NCBI GenBank assembly: GCA_013339765.2
Contig: CM023449.1
Location: 219,155,055-219,219,054 of the forward strand
Direction: 5' to 3'
Length of the DNA: 64,000 bases
From: Haemaphysalis longicornis
Lineage: Eukaryota; Arthropoda; Arachnida; Ixodida; Ixodidae
Part shown: piece after piece, positions 22,101-37,100 of the stretch
How positions within the stretch are numbered: the stretch's first letter is position 1
Layout of the letters: each line of letters opens with the position of its first letter
Notes under the pieces: generated by a model
Told to the model about the DNA's origin: nothing
The model's database searches: none
What the model saw: only the letters and a program-made list of their open reading frames with translations
Program-made: the position numbers and the translations under genes

Positions 22101-25100
22101 TGTGTTCGACAAATACGGCTTACCTTGGCAGCGTGCATCAATACAGGTCGGCGTTAGGGCTGATAGAGCGGTTATCCACCAACAAGCGCTTCTAAACTGC
22201 CCGCACATAAGGGACCGCAGCTGTGATGCCTCCTAAACAGATACGCGTTTTTTGGTGACGGAAGCAACTAGGTTTTATAATGCCTCGTTTAATTAAGCAT
22301 TTAATTAGGCAATTCATTGTGGATGTAACCTTTCTCGTTGAACGCTACTGTGTAGGCATGCCATGTTTCGATGATGGTGGAAAGCTGGGCAAGTTGGTGT
22401 TCTGACAACTTATATACATAACTTTCCCAACGCAAAAAATAAACAGGAGCTTGCAAAATGTTGCGCACACCATAGCAGTAAAGGGTCCCCCGTGCCAATG
22501 CACGATGACCTGCGGTAATTTTCAAAAACAAACATGCTTCCAGCAGTATTTGGGGTTTAATACGAAATAGCTTTCAGGATAGGGCGACCACATTCCGTAG
22601 CACCTCTCTGTCCACACCTATTCTACTCGATAGTATACTATCGACGCTTCCAAGTTCAAATTCTGGCATTTTCCCATTCGAATTTGGCTCTTTACGAGTG
22701 CACTCTGAGAGCTGGCGCCATCTACTTTCTTTTTCTGCGTGCCGCGATTTTTTAAAGCCTCACCGGTGTCATGCGATGGGTGCTCGGATGATACCGAGAC
22801 GGAGCTGACATTGCGCGCTACGGCGCCGCAGAAATGCCGCAGTTTTAGCGATTTGGACGATTCTACGTGCGACTTTATTAGCAGCAGTGACTCGATGACA
22901 ACTTTTTGTCATTGGATTTCAGTAACGAGAGCGACATGCGCCAAACCGGTCCAGAACCTGACACCCATCTTCGGCGCAAGCCCCAGAAAATGCAAAAGTA
23001 TCGAAACTGTGAGCTGTGCTACGAAAAAAAAAGAGTGTAGCAGAAAAGCAATGTTTTCTGCAATGGATGTGTGGCCAACCTATGTTTCGAGGAACTGCTT
23101 TGCACAGTGGCACGAAGCCTACTAGTGCTAACATTCTTTTTGTACATCAAAAAATTTTACATCAGGCGTTTGATATTTGCAGGGAGTTTTGCACTGACAG
23201 TATACCGACGTACAAAATGAATGTTTAAATTTGTGTGTTTTTTTCTCAATGGAGCAACACCAACGTTTTTGCTCATTCCTTGTCCCAAAACTTTTCTATA
23301 CAGATCTTTTTCTCTTTTTTCAAATACAAATTTCTGTTCGAAACAATCACCACTGCAAAAGAAATTTAACCTTCTGCAATTTGATACCACACACTTATAC
23401 TATGTTGCATGTTTTTTGCAACCAGAAAAAAAAAATTGTTTGCTAGACTACCCAAAATCACTGCTTTTCTCGTGGGCAGGAAAATGTTAGGGCAAGAAAC
23501 AGGGCATCCCAGAGGGAAGAGAAGGTGATCGTGAATACAGAAGTCAAAAAGTATAACATATTAACATAACTAACATTTCTGAAACAATGCCCTACTCACT
23601 ACCTTTTAGGATATGACTTTGCAGTTCAGGTTAAAGTCGGTACTAACAGGAAAGGGCATGGCAGTGGAAGTTACCTTTTCAGAAGGATTTGTTTGGAACC
23701 TTTTATCAGAGTCTGTTATCATTCTGAATGAAATGGAAACATGCAAAATGGGCCAAAAGGAAAACTATACTAACGTATCATTCTCACAGCATATACCCCA
23801 GTGATCATCGTCACAATTCTCTGCTATACTTGCTTGCTTCAGAACAGACCCTGCATTATGTTTGGGTTCATACAACAAACATAATGCAATTTCTTTCCTT
23901 TTCAGCGTGCATGCATGACGGCGACGCGAGTGTGGAGGAATAGTCCCTAGAAGTCTGGCTAGTCTGCCATCAGGGCCATTTTTTTTATAATGGCCTGCCA
24001 TCACAGCAATAAAAACACGCAAAAAACTGCACAACGGTTGACTTCAGCATTCTCTCATTGCACTCCCCATGCTTGCAATTGAGAAATGTTTAAATAAATT
24101 ACTGTTTCAAAACCTTCTTCTCTCGTTAATTACCTGTCTTCCTTACTTTTTCTTACTTGGATAGCTTTTTCTAATAACACAAAGGCGAAAAAGAAGCATT
24201 GTTTGGGTGCACACCACTGCCCACTGTTCTTGTCCAGCACGTTGTGGTTAGCAGACAATCAGAGGTGCGCACAGTACTGCCTACACTTTGAAAATGCCCA
24301 GAAAAACTTTTTTCAGACAAGAGAAAGCAATATAAAACAAATAATTAGGTAAGAACAAGGCTTTAAAACAACAGTACTGTTGTTAGAAAAATGTTTCGAT
24401 AGCAAACATGGTCGAGTTAAATTAGAGGACGCTGCAGTCGACCAGTGTGCTGTTCGCCCCAAGGCTTTTACTGCACAAGGAACCCTGGTGAGGACCTCAA
24501 ATGGCAGACTGGCTGAATTTCTAGGAAATATAGTGGAGGCTCAGGTTTTGGCTTTTCCGTATAGTTCATAGGCTTTGTGGTTGAAGCACCCACAAAGCAT
24601 CCGAGTGCATTCCTTTTTTTTTTTTTCTGGCGGTGGCGGGGGAGCTTTGTTGCGGCCATCTTGAATTTTGGTGCCATTCCGGGATAGCGCTTGCAGCATT
24701 GGGAAAGCTGCAACATAAATCAGCTGGCAGGCAAAATGGGCAGGCGGCACCATTCGATGGGGGCAGCAGACTCACCGTCTACAATGGTCTTACTGAAAAA
24801 AAATTTGCCCACATTCGCATACTGAGACGCGAAGACTGAGGGAAGAGCTCTAACTTGGCTTTTCTTAGGTCTGCCCAGTCTTATCAATAGATTCGGACAC
24901 TGACGTTGCTGAGTGCACACACCGCCTCTCTCAACTAGGAGAACACCATGCATGCCAGAGCTTACGTCATCATTAGGTGCAGCCAATCCCCTACGTGAGC
25001 CTCCCCACCCAAGCATCTATCCACTTCAACTCGGCCAATGTCCAAAGCCAACGCCGATGCTACAAACGTGAAGGAAATGCTGAGTTCCCCGAATGCGATT

Positions 25101-28100
25101 ACAGCGTAATCGGATAGACGAATGACGCGAGGGACCCTGATTCGATTCCAACCACGGGAAGCGTATTTTTCTTGAAGCGCGCACTCCCTCCCCACACCTG
25201 CTCGCCGGCTCCATTTCCTCCTCGCCACTTCCTCCATGCACACTTCTTGGTCCTAGCATTTTCCTCCTTTCCACTTTTCTGCACCGAGTTTTGAGCGACG
25301 CCAGGCACGGATGGAACTCAAGCCTAAACAGCTCCGCTGTTAAAATCCACATCCACGATTGCTGTCAATCGAAATTCAGAAACAACGCTGCAGTGCAGAA
25401 TTACAAACTAGAGGCTAATAGCGAAATACTAATGCACAACCGCTGGCACTGTCCACAATAATAGCAACTATCAGAAGACAACGAACAACGAGTATGACAC
25501 TTGTCATTTAACAAGGAGAAAACACTTCAGCCCTTCTCTCTTTCAGGATGCTCATTGGGAATACTTCCTTCTGCGTATTTTTCCTGGCTACACCTCTTGC
25601 CTTGCAGCACGAAAAGGCGTGGGCTGTGTTTACACGAATAAATTGCGGCTTGCTTTGCATAGGCCTACTGTATGTTACAATCCTGGTATATGCCCGCTCG
25701 CTCTCCATTGCAATACATTCATGGTTATGCTACATACCTGCATACGGGTATACAAAATAAGCAAAGTTACAACTAATCTTCCATGAGCAAGAATGGGACA
25801 TGGCACTTCACTGAGGCCAGAGAGTGGGAACTGTCCTGGCCAAAATGGGATGTTTAGTCACCCTACCTCTGGGAAGCCTGCGAGAAATGTCTTCTTGTTC
25901 TTTGCAGCGTGGCTGTTGTAGGCTAACTCCCCCTTTTTTTGCGATCGTTCATAGGATGAGAAAGGCCACTCCTTTCCTCACTTCAGCACACCCTTTCCCT
26001 TCAGCGACCTGTTTGTATTTGGCGATTTATATTTTTATATAAGTTGGAATATATTGACGCTCAAAAAATGTCTTCCCAGCAATGCACCTGTGTTTAAGAG
26101 TGAAGCCAACTTTACGAAGATTGGTGTAAATGTCGTCTTTGTAGGCTGGCTTTTCCACATTGTGTGTTGCACAGTGAAGCCCATTCACAATTCCTCTGAA
26201 CACTTCCTCGGCGTGACGGCGCGGTGTGAGCAGCAGTTCGTGCTTAACCAATAACACACAAACAGCTTTGCCGGTCATCGACGTTTATAGAGTGGAATGG
26301 CATTGAATTGTTTTGAATGGCATTAAATTTTTTGGTTTGGGCTACCGTAAATTCCAAACAAGTACCTCCACACGTGCAAGGCCCCCCCCCCCCCCCCCAA
26401 AACCTACCGCTAATTTAAAATCTCCGCATTGATCTGGGAAAGGGCCCCCCCTTCGCTCCACGAAAGGAGATCCACCGCGCCCAGGCAACACTGGCGTGCT
26501 ACGGCCCGTGTATAATCCAATCCGATCCAATCCTGGTTAGCAGCCCGATGGCCCGATATCTACACGCCATTTCTCATTTTTCCATTGGTGGTGTTGGCTT
26601 CTGTTGGCGGCAGCATTCGCTCATTTTGTTGAGGAAGCGTGGGCTGATGTGCCAGAAAATACTGTGGCTTTGAGTGACTCAGAGGAGTCTTTTGATGGTT
26701 TTGAGAACAACTAATATTCTTCACAAAATGCTAGGTCCAAGTGCATTCCGTTTTTTTTTTTTCCTGGCAGGGGAGCTTTGTTGCGGCCGTCTTGAATTTT
26801 GGTGCTATTCCAGGATAGAGCCCCGTCCCCATTTTGCCAGTGATCTCGACTCATCTCATGGGGGCGCTTGCTTGGAATTTAATGTATATTAGCAAAATTC
26901 TCGTCATTTCTTGCAATAGGCTTTCCACTGAGCTGTTCAGTAAAACAATGTCAACATGTACAGGAGGAAAACAAAAAAAAATATGCGCAAAGGAGCGCAC
27001 ATGCTTCGCTATCTGGCTGCTGGATTTAGAAGCTCCGTATATGAATGGCTTCCTTAGGGTGTTTGAGAGTATGTCCTAATGCTAAAGCAAATATATGCTT
27101 AGCAGAGTGACACCGTGTATTTTTTTAGTGTCTGCGTCTTTTAGCCCCACGGTGCTGCAAGCAAATTTCAGTCTTCAGCTGCGGCATGTCCAATGTAGCA
27201 ATCTTTCTATTTTCCCATATTTCGTTTGTACTTGGAGGAAAAAGACCAAGCCATAGCATTATGCTTAAGCTTAGCCCACTCTGCTTTTGTATAAACGTAT
27301 GGCAGCATGCATGTGCAGCTCTCATCAATAATGTTAAGCCAGTCCTGCCTACTGCCGTAAGCAAAACGGACCTTGTTAGACTGCAACTTGGCTTTTTGCT
27401 CAGCTGTGCTGTGGCGTTGAAATGCGGAACCAAAGAAATGTACAGTGTCGCTTCACTCCCAAATGTGAGGAAGATAAATGGAGAGCTTTCGAACTTGGCT
27501 GCTAGACGACGCCACATGTATCGGAGACTGTGCGTTTTGCTGTTCATATTCATTTGCATTCCCCCTTCACATTGTTAACCAAAACAGAACACAACAAGGC
27601 AGTTAAGGATATCTTGGTGTGCATGGGTCAAAATGAAAAAGATTTCAAAAAAAGAAAAGAAAAGTAGAACGGAGGAACTAACCACCCTGTCAGTGTGTTT
27701 CCCTATGGAGATGGGGCCACTTGTATTAACTAATTTCGCCACAAGTACACATTAATTGTGAATGAGGCCTTCTTTCTGCGTCTTCCACACTTTGCGTGCT
27801 ATTTCTTAAAATGCAGCAGATCAGGAAGCATCATGATCTCAAACTAGGTATCCAACCAGAAATTCCCAAGACCAATTGCTCACACTTGCGCAGATGTGTA
27901 GAGCAGATTTTTCTTTAAAGGGGCCATGCAGACAAAATACAAGTTTCTTTTACTCGAAAGATTTCATGTTTTGTAGTGCCCTAGCCCTTGTGCGGAAGCA
28001 ACGATGCTTTTATTCATTGAAAAATTAATCAATTTAAGTTAAAATTTTTATCCTCCCACCAAACCGTAGTGTTTTGCGAGATGTATGCAATGACATCATA

Positions 28101-31100
28101 TGTGCTGGGGAGCTTTATTTACCGTTAGTCAACCTAGATGGTGCCACCATAGTGCGAGCAGGCCGTTTTCTGCCTTTGCTTTGTTTGTGACCGTATTTGT
28201 ACCTGGCTTGTTCTGGTTCAGGTAGAAAATAATCATTTCGTGAAACGTGGTGTTCACTCGACAAATACGGTCACGTAAGACATCGTCGCTTTTCGTCAAT
28301 CGGCCAGTGTCGTCTGAGACAACCCCAAAGCGCCGCTGTGCTGTGCAGCTGAAACAGCATAGTGCGCACAGTACCAACAGCAGTATGCATAGGTACTTCT
28401 ATGTTTACGTGTGCTTTCGTAACTTCCACTGTTTGTCCCACCATTCTCAGCGCTTTAAAAAGAATGTGCCCTAAATGTAAGTGCAAATAGCTCGTTGGGC
28501 AAGCTTATAGGTAAGCCATGCCTAATTTGTGTTTGCGTTTGGCAGGCCTCAGCCAATTGCAGAGCTGGCACATATGACATCATAGGTTCTGTTGCAGGGA
28601 ATGAGCTAGTGGTTTCGCATGGCCATTCCCTGTTTTCCTAATTATGTAGCTTATTTGAGCGAAGTTTACATTAAAAGTGGTGTCAGCATGATTCTAACGA
28701 GGCAATCTTTCGAATGAACCAAACGTGTGTTTTGTCTGCATGGCCGCTTTAAGCATACGAAAGTGCAGACGTTCACCTCATGGAGGATGCACTCGACAAG
28801 AAGGCAGAAATGAGATGCCTCTGGACTTGAACAGGGTGGGTGCGCAAAGATACACATGTGGAGGCATAACTAAGCCATAGCTCCCAGCAAACGCCCTAGC
28901 AGCTCATCACTGATTGATGGGCACGATTTGATTTAATTGAGATGAACTTTATTTCGCCTCCGTTGCCTCGAGTAAACCAAACACTACCACTGCTGCTTTT
29001 ATCAGTTGCTACCACGCAATAGGGTCAGCAGTGGTTACACAGACAGACCACCACTCGTAACAGCCCAATCACAGTGCAGGGAGGGAAGAGTTTAAAAATG
29101 TGATTCCACGACAGAAGCGTCAAGCAAGACAAGTTCGACACAAGCCACGTCAGTAGCCCTCCCAGCCAAGGACAAGAGCTAATCAGCTATTTTGCCTAGG
29201 ACGCCATGCAGCATACATCGAACAGGAACCGCTAACATTATCAGTTTCTACACAGTCTAACTAGCACATACAGGCTGACAAAATACATATAGTCGAACAA
29301 GTATAAATATGCTTGAGACGTGTCTCTCACACATGTGTAGCTGCCAGACAGGTTGGAAAACTGTCCAACTACAGTAAAAGCTCCTTCAGATTTGCCAATC
29401 AGCAAAAGTGATCGTAATTATCCAGGGTTTCGAATCATGCCCCCATAGATAACAAGCGCACTAGTTTAAGAGACCATGAAAGTTCCAGTAGTTTTTCATG
29501 CTTTTAAATTCCATTTTCCTTGAATTATCCAAGTTTTAGTGCACTCACTAAAGTTTTTATAGTCCCTAAAGAAACCCAAATTAAACACACACACGGCCTT
29601 ATCGAAATGCTATATCAGGCATAGCATGCAAATTACACCCTTTAGGTTCACCACAACTAAAGGCCACCCACAAGTACCGGCATTGACAAGGCACTACGAG
29701 CTCACTACCTCTTGATGTCAGCAGGATATTTCAGTGGTTAGCACCCAATAGGCTGCAAAAAATGTTAATTCTTAGATGCCAACATGTGCAATTTCAGCTG
29801 GTGTTCCTGATGTATGCACAACTTATAAGAGGAAACGAAGAAAGCTTTGAAATTAGGATTCAACATTTTATCCCCCCTACCCTATGTAATACCCCCTCAC
29901 GGAGGCCTTTAGGGGTATTGTGAATAAATAAACAAATTAATCAAAACACCCAGATTGTGAGGTGTACCACAGTGGAGGAATGCAGATTAATTTACACCAC
30001 TCAATTTTTCGCTTTCTCACCGCAATCCAGTTTCAAAATGGCAAAGATCCTAATACGCTGAAAACGGAACATAAACTACAATTCATGCCTCGCCTATCAG
30101 GGATCGATAAAGTAGATTTTTCCAACAAGCGGAGCTCCACCATTCAGCCAATGCATTGATGCTGAAGTTCACAAATGGAAATATCGAGGAACAAACAGTT
30201 TTTATCCCTCTTTCGATTTCGTTCTGTTCGCAAGCCTCCTGTCCAAGGCTGGTATGGTCCACAGGCCTGGCATTTCAGGCAAGCATGCGGCGACGAGACA
30301 CCCGTGAGGGAAAAAACAAAAACGGGAGGGAAAACCAAGCAGAGCTAGCCTTGGAAAAAAAGGCCACTTGCAAAAGAAACAGTCCGTATGGATACACACC
30401 TTTCCATCATCAAATTCCTGATCAAAGCCACGGCTGAAACAGCCATACTAAGGAGGAAGATATAAAAACTCAAGGTGAGCTGTCAGTGAGGACAACAACA
30501 GGCTTACCCCGCTACCCTTCATCCCAAAAGCAAGATACTATAGCATGGGTGTATGCATGCTTTCAACCTGAATGGCTATTAAGGGGGGACATGGCTCTTT
30601 AAAACAATTTCGTTTAATTTTCAAGTAAACTCTGTGAAACTTGTCAGTCTTGCTGCTTTTTTTCCTACTGATTTAAAATATGCCATTATGTTTTGAGTCA
30701 TTCAATTAGTAACCAAGATAATTACAACAATTAGTCATTTTTGGAGCAACAAGACAAACAGTGTTGGTTATAAAATTTTAATCTTTATATTTTCGAATAC
30801 TAGTGTGAACCCTGGTGAGTGGTAGATGCACTGCTTGGAACTAATTTTACAGCTCATTAAACTTTGGTGCTTGAAATGAGCATTCGAAATGGTTTCTTGC
30901 CACTGGTACCACCAAAGTTTAATAATGAGCTGTAAAATTAGTAGCAAGCGGTGCATCAAAAACCGATTCTCTTATTGCACTCACTGGGATTCATATAATT
31001 GGAAAATATAAAGATTACAGTTTTATGACCACTGTTTTGTCTATTGCTGCTCCAAAAAATGACTATCTCTTATTTAGTGGGTAACTAATTGACTGACTCA

Positions 31101-34100
31101 AAACATAATGCCATATTTGAAATCAGTGGGAAAAAATCTGCAAGACTGACAAGTTTCACAAAGTTTACTTAACAATTAAAGAAAGCTGTTTTTTAAAGCA
31201 AACATCTCTAAACGCAATAGGCACACAGGGAACACACACACTTGTGTTTTGTGGGTCCTTTCGTCACATGTATTCATGTATTAGTGCACATGGGATATGT
31301 ATGCATGAAAATAATGCCTGCAAAACTGTTCTGACAAGGCCAAGTTATTTATGCGGTTGTGCATTTGATTTGCTAAAAATGCACTACTAGCTCGATGAGA
31401 ACTTTTGTTAGCTACTGGACTTGAAAGATTACCAGAAGTAACTATTGTAGAAGACTGCGATAAGCAGTGACAAAGTCATACAAATGCACTTTCTGACAGG
31501 TGAGATTATGCTCTACACTGGTGGTTAACTAAAAAAGACGTTCATTGAGTGATAGTCACCATAGTACTAAAGAAATGGTAAACAAGGTCTATTTTGCTGG
31601 ACCAAATAAAGCAGTAATTCGTTCTTTCAAAGTTACGTCTAGAGTTGAAAAACAAATACATTTTAAACAAGCCTTTTCGAAAATATCCCCAGCAACCTGA
31701 CGGTTCATGGTTAACTTTATTAACCATCTTGACTATGAAAAAGTACAGTATTACAAGATGTATGGTGTGTGACGAATATGTCATAACATAAGGGATAAAA
31801 ATGCTGTTCAGAAGACCAAGATTACCTGACCAATGACCTGGATCCACGACCTCATACCTAAGCTACCCCATCCCTCCCAACAGTTCAAGGGGTTTTGAGG
31901 TGCATTTTGAACATTGCAGGAAAAATATAGCCTGGTTGGTAGGCTATGTGGTCACCAGCATTTGTGCAGAGTACACAACATTTTTTGCATACAGAGGAAA
32001 GCTCACAGCTTTGCTGCATAGTCTGCAAACCCTTTTCTTCGCTTCTGAATCGCCTGGGCCATTCTGCCTGTTGACACATTTGGGAGCAGAGATTCCCGCT
32101 ATAGGGCACTTCCGGTGAGACGAAGCACCACCCGCTCCCGGCAGCCGGTTTCATTGATGCCGGCACCTTTATTCGATTAGCACTGCACTTTCGTACTCAT
32201 CTACGTTTATCCCTTCTTTCCTAACCCTTTGATGCCCAAAACTTTATTATTTTGCTTTTAAGTGCGTGAGAAGTTTTTTTTTTTATCTAAACGGACTTCC
32301 GACATCACGAGTATGAAGTCAGAAAAAAATTTGGTTTATTAGGATGGACACTGGAAAGCAGTGGGCACTGGCTGCCCATACATCAGTTGAGCAAGAGAGC
32401 TACCTTGATCACCATGATTTATGGTTGAAGTGAAAGCCAATTGGGCCAACCGGGCTCGATTGCAAGTTGACACACGTAAACAATATTTGTACACGGAAGC
32501 ACGCACTGCCCTCTCTTCTTTAATTTTTGAAGGTCTGGGATCCTTTGTCTGTTGATAGATGGTGCTAAATGTTGAAAAAACCACAAAGCATGAGAAAAAA
32601 AAGTATCGTTTGAGCTGCTGCTCCTGAGCAACACTGGGCATCAAACTTAATTTTAAACAAGTTTCTTGCCCAACCCTTTTACGCCACATATGGGCACACC
32701 TTGTCAAATTATGTGTCTATCTGGCTTGAGTGCAACAACTGTTTGTAGTGTTTGTGTTTCATACCTTATACGACTTGTATGCCCCTATGTAGTGCCTTTC
32801 GGGACCTTTAGGTTATTCAAAATAAATTAAATAAATGACATAAATGTTTGCCCTGAAACTAGAAATCCAAATACAAACTGATGCATTTCGTGTTCTCAAA
32901 TTCTACACCCCTTTTCATCTACCATTTGTCAATGCGCAGACAGAAACGCCACTGGCTGCAAAGCCAGAGAATAAAATTCTATTATCGCATACCACAAGGT
33001 AGTGAGGTATGGCAAGTAAGGCACACTAGTCGACTACGGCCTTAAATCGGAAGTCGTGAGCCGACATACACACAACAAGGCCTGCACTGACTCAAGCCTG
33101 CTCTGAGCTATCAAAAGGATTGGGTGAGGGAAGCATAGAAAGGCCCATAAATAAGCACTGTTTCTAAGCATTATAACCGCATGTCGCATTTACAAAATTC
33201 TTGCGGTAGTAGCTCACCGAGACTGCACTGTACGGGAATCTACTCAGTGGATCGTGTTTACAACCCTTTTAAGGCAAAATGCCGATTTGGTACTAAGAAA
33301 AACACGTAAAACTCAATGGCAAGATAAATGTACCGTAAGATGAGTGCAGCCTCATGTCAGATCGTCAAAAGAAGCTAGCATCTTTGAAGAGATGGCACAC
33401 ACTCTGACAATAGCATAAAGCATGAAAACAGTAGCGTGAAAACAGATGTTGACATTAGTGTTACACTGCAACACTTTTGGAAAGGAAATCCTTAACCTTT
33501 AACACACGTCATGCAGGCAAGAGTTTTTGTAAGACCGAAAACTAAACAGCTGTTTTAAAAACAGTGCTTGTCTGAAATCGTCTCAAAAACAGCCCTTTTT
33601 TGGGAGGATGGAGAGGGGGGAGATAGGGGGAGAGGGAGGGGAGAGATCAGGAGAGAGAGAGAGGGAGGGGAGAGGGGGCATATGGGAAAGTGAGGGGGGG
33701 AAAGTGTGGGAAAGTGAGCTACAAGATTCTCCTTCTCTTGAGATCACCTGAAGGCTTCCAATCTAGCATAACACTTTTGGAAAGAAGGCAAGTTTTCTAT
33801 CATGCAAGCAACGGTTCATTGGTGCTGGCATTAGCCAAGCATTCTTGGTGCACTTAAGCACAGTGGCAGTGTCCTTCTCTATGTCATGCATCAGCGAGGC
33901 CTTTCTTGCCAACCAGTGAAGACCACTGCAAACTAGTCTCCTCTGAGAAACCAGTGTCCCACTGGGCCTGTGTGCAAGTGCATGTGTGTGCAAAGTTTGT
34001 GTATGCAGACACACCTAAGTGAGTGTCCAACATAAACTGCATGCCCCATGCAACGACACGCGAACTAGTATTGCAGGTAAGCTGTAACCAGCCTTGGAAA

Positions 34101-37100
34101 CAGGAATTAACGCGACAAAGGACCCCCCCCCCAAAAAAAAACACAACTTCCAATAATATACACAAATACAATAACTTTGAGGCCTTTAATACCAGGTAAG
34201 CTGTAACCAGTCTTAGATCTAGGAATCAACACAAGAAATGAAAGGAATACGACCTTTAAGTACACCCAAAAACGATTCCTTCATGGTCCCTTTTTTTGTA
34301 TATATTTTGGCCACAAGCAGAAACTTTCAACAGCAGGAACAGGAACTGCTCTAGTAGTTATATCAGTGCTCTATGCCTTGTACAAAACATTATGCAGCAG
34401 AAAACAAAGAGAAACATAGTTCCAGCCAAGGTGTGAATATTTGGGTTTAGAGGTCGAATCGGATAATGACTGATCAAATCTTTTAACTTGAGGCTCAAAT
34501 TCCTAACATTCGAATTAATGCATGGTTCGGCCTTGCAAATACCGGTACCTCGCTCAGCCGCTGACACAGCCCCAAACCACTAGGCACAAACCAAACTGAC
34601 CCGCGTTAACCGCCTTCCTGAAGACTACCTTATCTACACCGTCTGATTTCTAACTTGTCAACCCACATGTAATAACTGGTCAACTTCATGTCACACTCGC
34701 ACTTATCTGCAACTAAAGGTGCTGTCATGTTATAACAGTTAAAAGGGATATATTTACTATTATTAACTACATATTAAATTACAAATTATCAGTCTATAAA
34801 CTCTACGCCGCAATAGTTGCCTTCACTCTTAAGAACCAAAAATATAGTTGCCTTACACCGACTTCTTTCTCAGTTACCACTCTATCAGTTGACGTGTGCC
34901 GGCAATCTTCAAAAGGGAGGCAGGTGAGAGCATTGAAGGCCAAATGGGTGAACAAACACGCTTGTAACGCTGCTCTTTCTTTAATATTGATACCGAAAAG
35001 AGTGTTCCAAACTAATAGTACCTAAGAAGTTTAGCCTTCATACAGGCATACATGGCTTGCACTGACATCACTGCAAAGAAAAACCACGGGAAAGTATCCA
35101 CCATGTCCACGAACCATGGGAACTATCGCTGCAGTGAGCAGCGGCATCGTTCCAACATGGTTATGTGAGCAATTGCTTCACACAGTTCGTGGAGTGGCTC
35201 TGTCCAGCTCAAGTCGCAAGTAATCTGGCAGGATGAAATGCGCTGCAGCGGTTTGTGCGACAATAATTTCACGGTTGGTTTTGTTCTGGAGTTGCAGTTA
35301 TTACCGACTGCATCGAGATATGAATCAAAAGGCCGCCGTGTCTCGTCACTAGATGTGAAGCCTGGTCTGTGAAGCGCAGTCAGCATACTATAAGGGAAAC
35401 AATGCAGCCAAGTTTTCAAATTGAATTGCTCCCCAAGGCAGTGTGACGTTTATTTCAAAAGGATGGGGATGCCAATCCAGTGACAAACTTACCGCATTTA
35501 TTCGATTATAAGGCGGTCACAAATTATAAGGCGAGGGTGCAGTTTGGAGAGTCGAAAAAGAAAAAAAGGTATATTTCTGAGCTTCGAATATAAGGCGGAG
35601 TATGACTTTGAGACTACGGATTTTGGGAAAAAACCTCGCCTTATATTCGAATAAATACGGTATTACCGAACTTTGTGGGCTGTTGAACACAGTGACGACC
35701 TAGTGATGATGTTGCATGGAAGACAGGCTAAGGTTGTACGTTGCACATCTTTCCATTGCAGCATTACAAAATGGAGGAAGGAGTTGTCTGTAGAATACGT
35801 GCAAAAGACGAGAAAGCTAGACAATGTGAGGGACTGTGTGGAATGGGGCATTAAACTTGTAAGAAGTAAGCTTGTGTTTCTCGAGTCCCCTTTACCAATT
35901 GACTACTTTGTTTATCAAAAAGGGAACGACCTGACACCGGTTTACAAAGCTGTAACCACATGTTATTCCCAGTCTAATTTGTGCCCATTGATTGTTGTAG
36001 CAAAGCAAGAAGCTGGAAGTAGCTTGTGTGCCCCTTTGAAGGCCTTATATTTCATCCTTCATGCAATTACTAGCTTTTGTTCACATAACAAGCTAACTTG
36101 TGTCCTATATTTCAAACTCAGCTTAGGGTTTTATGCACCAAAGCTTACACCTGGGATACAAAGTGTAGTCCAGATGTAGCTTCGAACTGGCTCTGGGGAA
36201 TTGAAATGTGCACCAACATCTTGTACACATAGCTGCTCTTATTTTCTTCACAACTGTTGCAGTTGTGAAGAACCGTAATGCCCCTGTAGTGTTTATGGTG
36301 CGAACAGATTTTTTTCTCCATATACACATACGTTTGCTCATTAACTTGAGCATTCAGAGGGCATAGGCGTTCCTTCCTAGTGTGAATAAAATACATATTC
36401 TCTCATACATGGCTGTTTTCACTCGATCTGCGATTGTTGCTGCACAGGAACAGTGACACTGCTGCCTACAGTATAAATGTAACGCAATTTATTTTCTCTT
36501 AAATTTACCTTTGCTCTCGTTCCCTTGTGCTCTTAGTGGACTTCCTTCATAAGAATACGAAGTATACAATGCCTTGTACACACAACTTTTTTGCTTGCTC
36601 CCTAATTGTTGCAGTTGCTACTGCACAGAAATGGTAACGTCACTACTGTTCTTCACAGCGTAAACGTAATGTCTTTTTCTGCGTATTTACCTTTTGCCAT
36701 TGATCTGTGCTTTCAGCAGCCATTGGTACTTTTTCTCAAATGTGTGAAATACAAATATGAAAACTATCTTAAGGATTGCATTAAAGAAGCGTCGGTTCCG
36801 TCAAATGAGTTTTTTATGGCACTTGGATACAATATTTGGAGACTCCAGTCGTGAGGATGACTTGCGATGTCTTCATGCACAAGCACACGGTGTCTTCACT
36901 GCGTACTTATGCCGTCACTTACTTTCTCAGGCTTTTTAGCACTCTGGGAAAGACTGCTGCTTTGCTTTTGGTGCCGATGCCATACAACCGAAGTAGAACC
37001 ACTTGTACTAGGCACAACCGGAAGTTGCACGCAAACGTTTTATTTCTTGTATCTTGGACACGACATAAGCAGTAGGTGACCTCTTCCCTTGCAGTTTCTT

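Noticed and set aside
22632..22652. Palindrome TCGATAGTATACTATCGA
   Set aside because: A single short palindrome without repeats or neighbouring features; likely chance.
29370..29560. Possible Tigger-like start TACAGTAAAAGCTCC
   Set aside because: No matching right end found, so an element cannot be defined.
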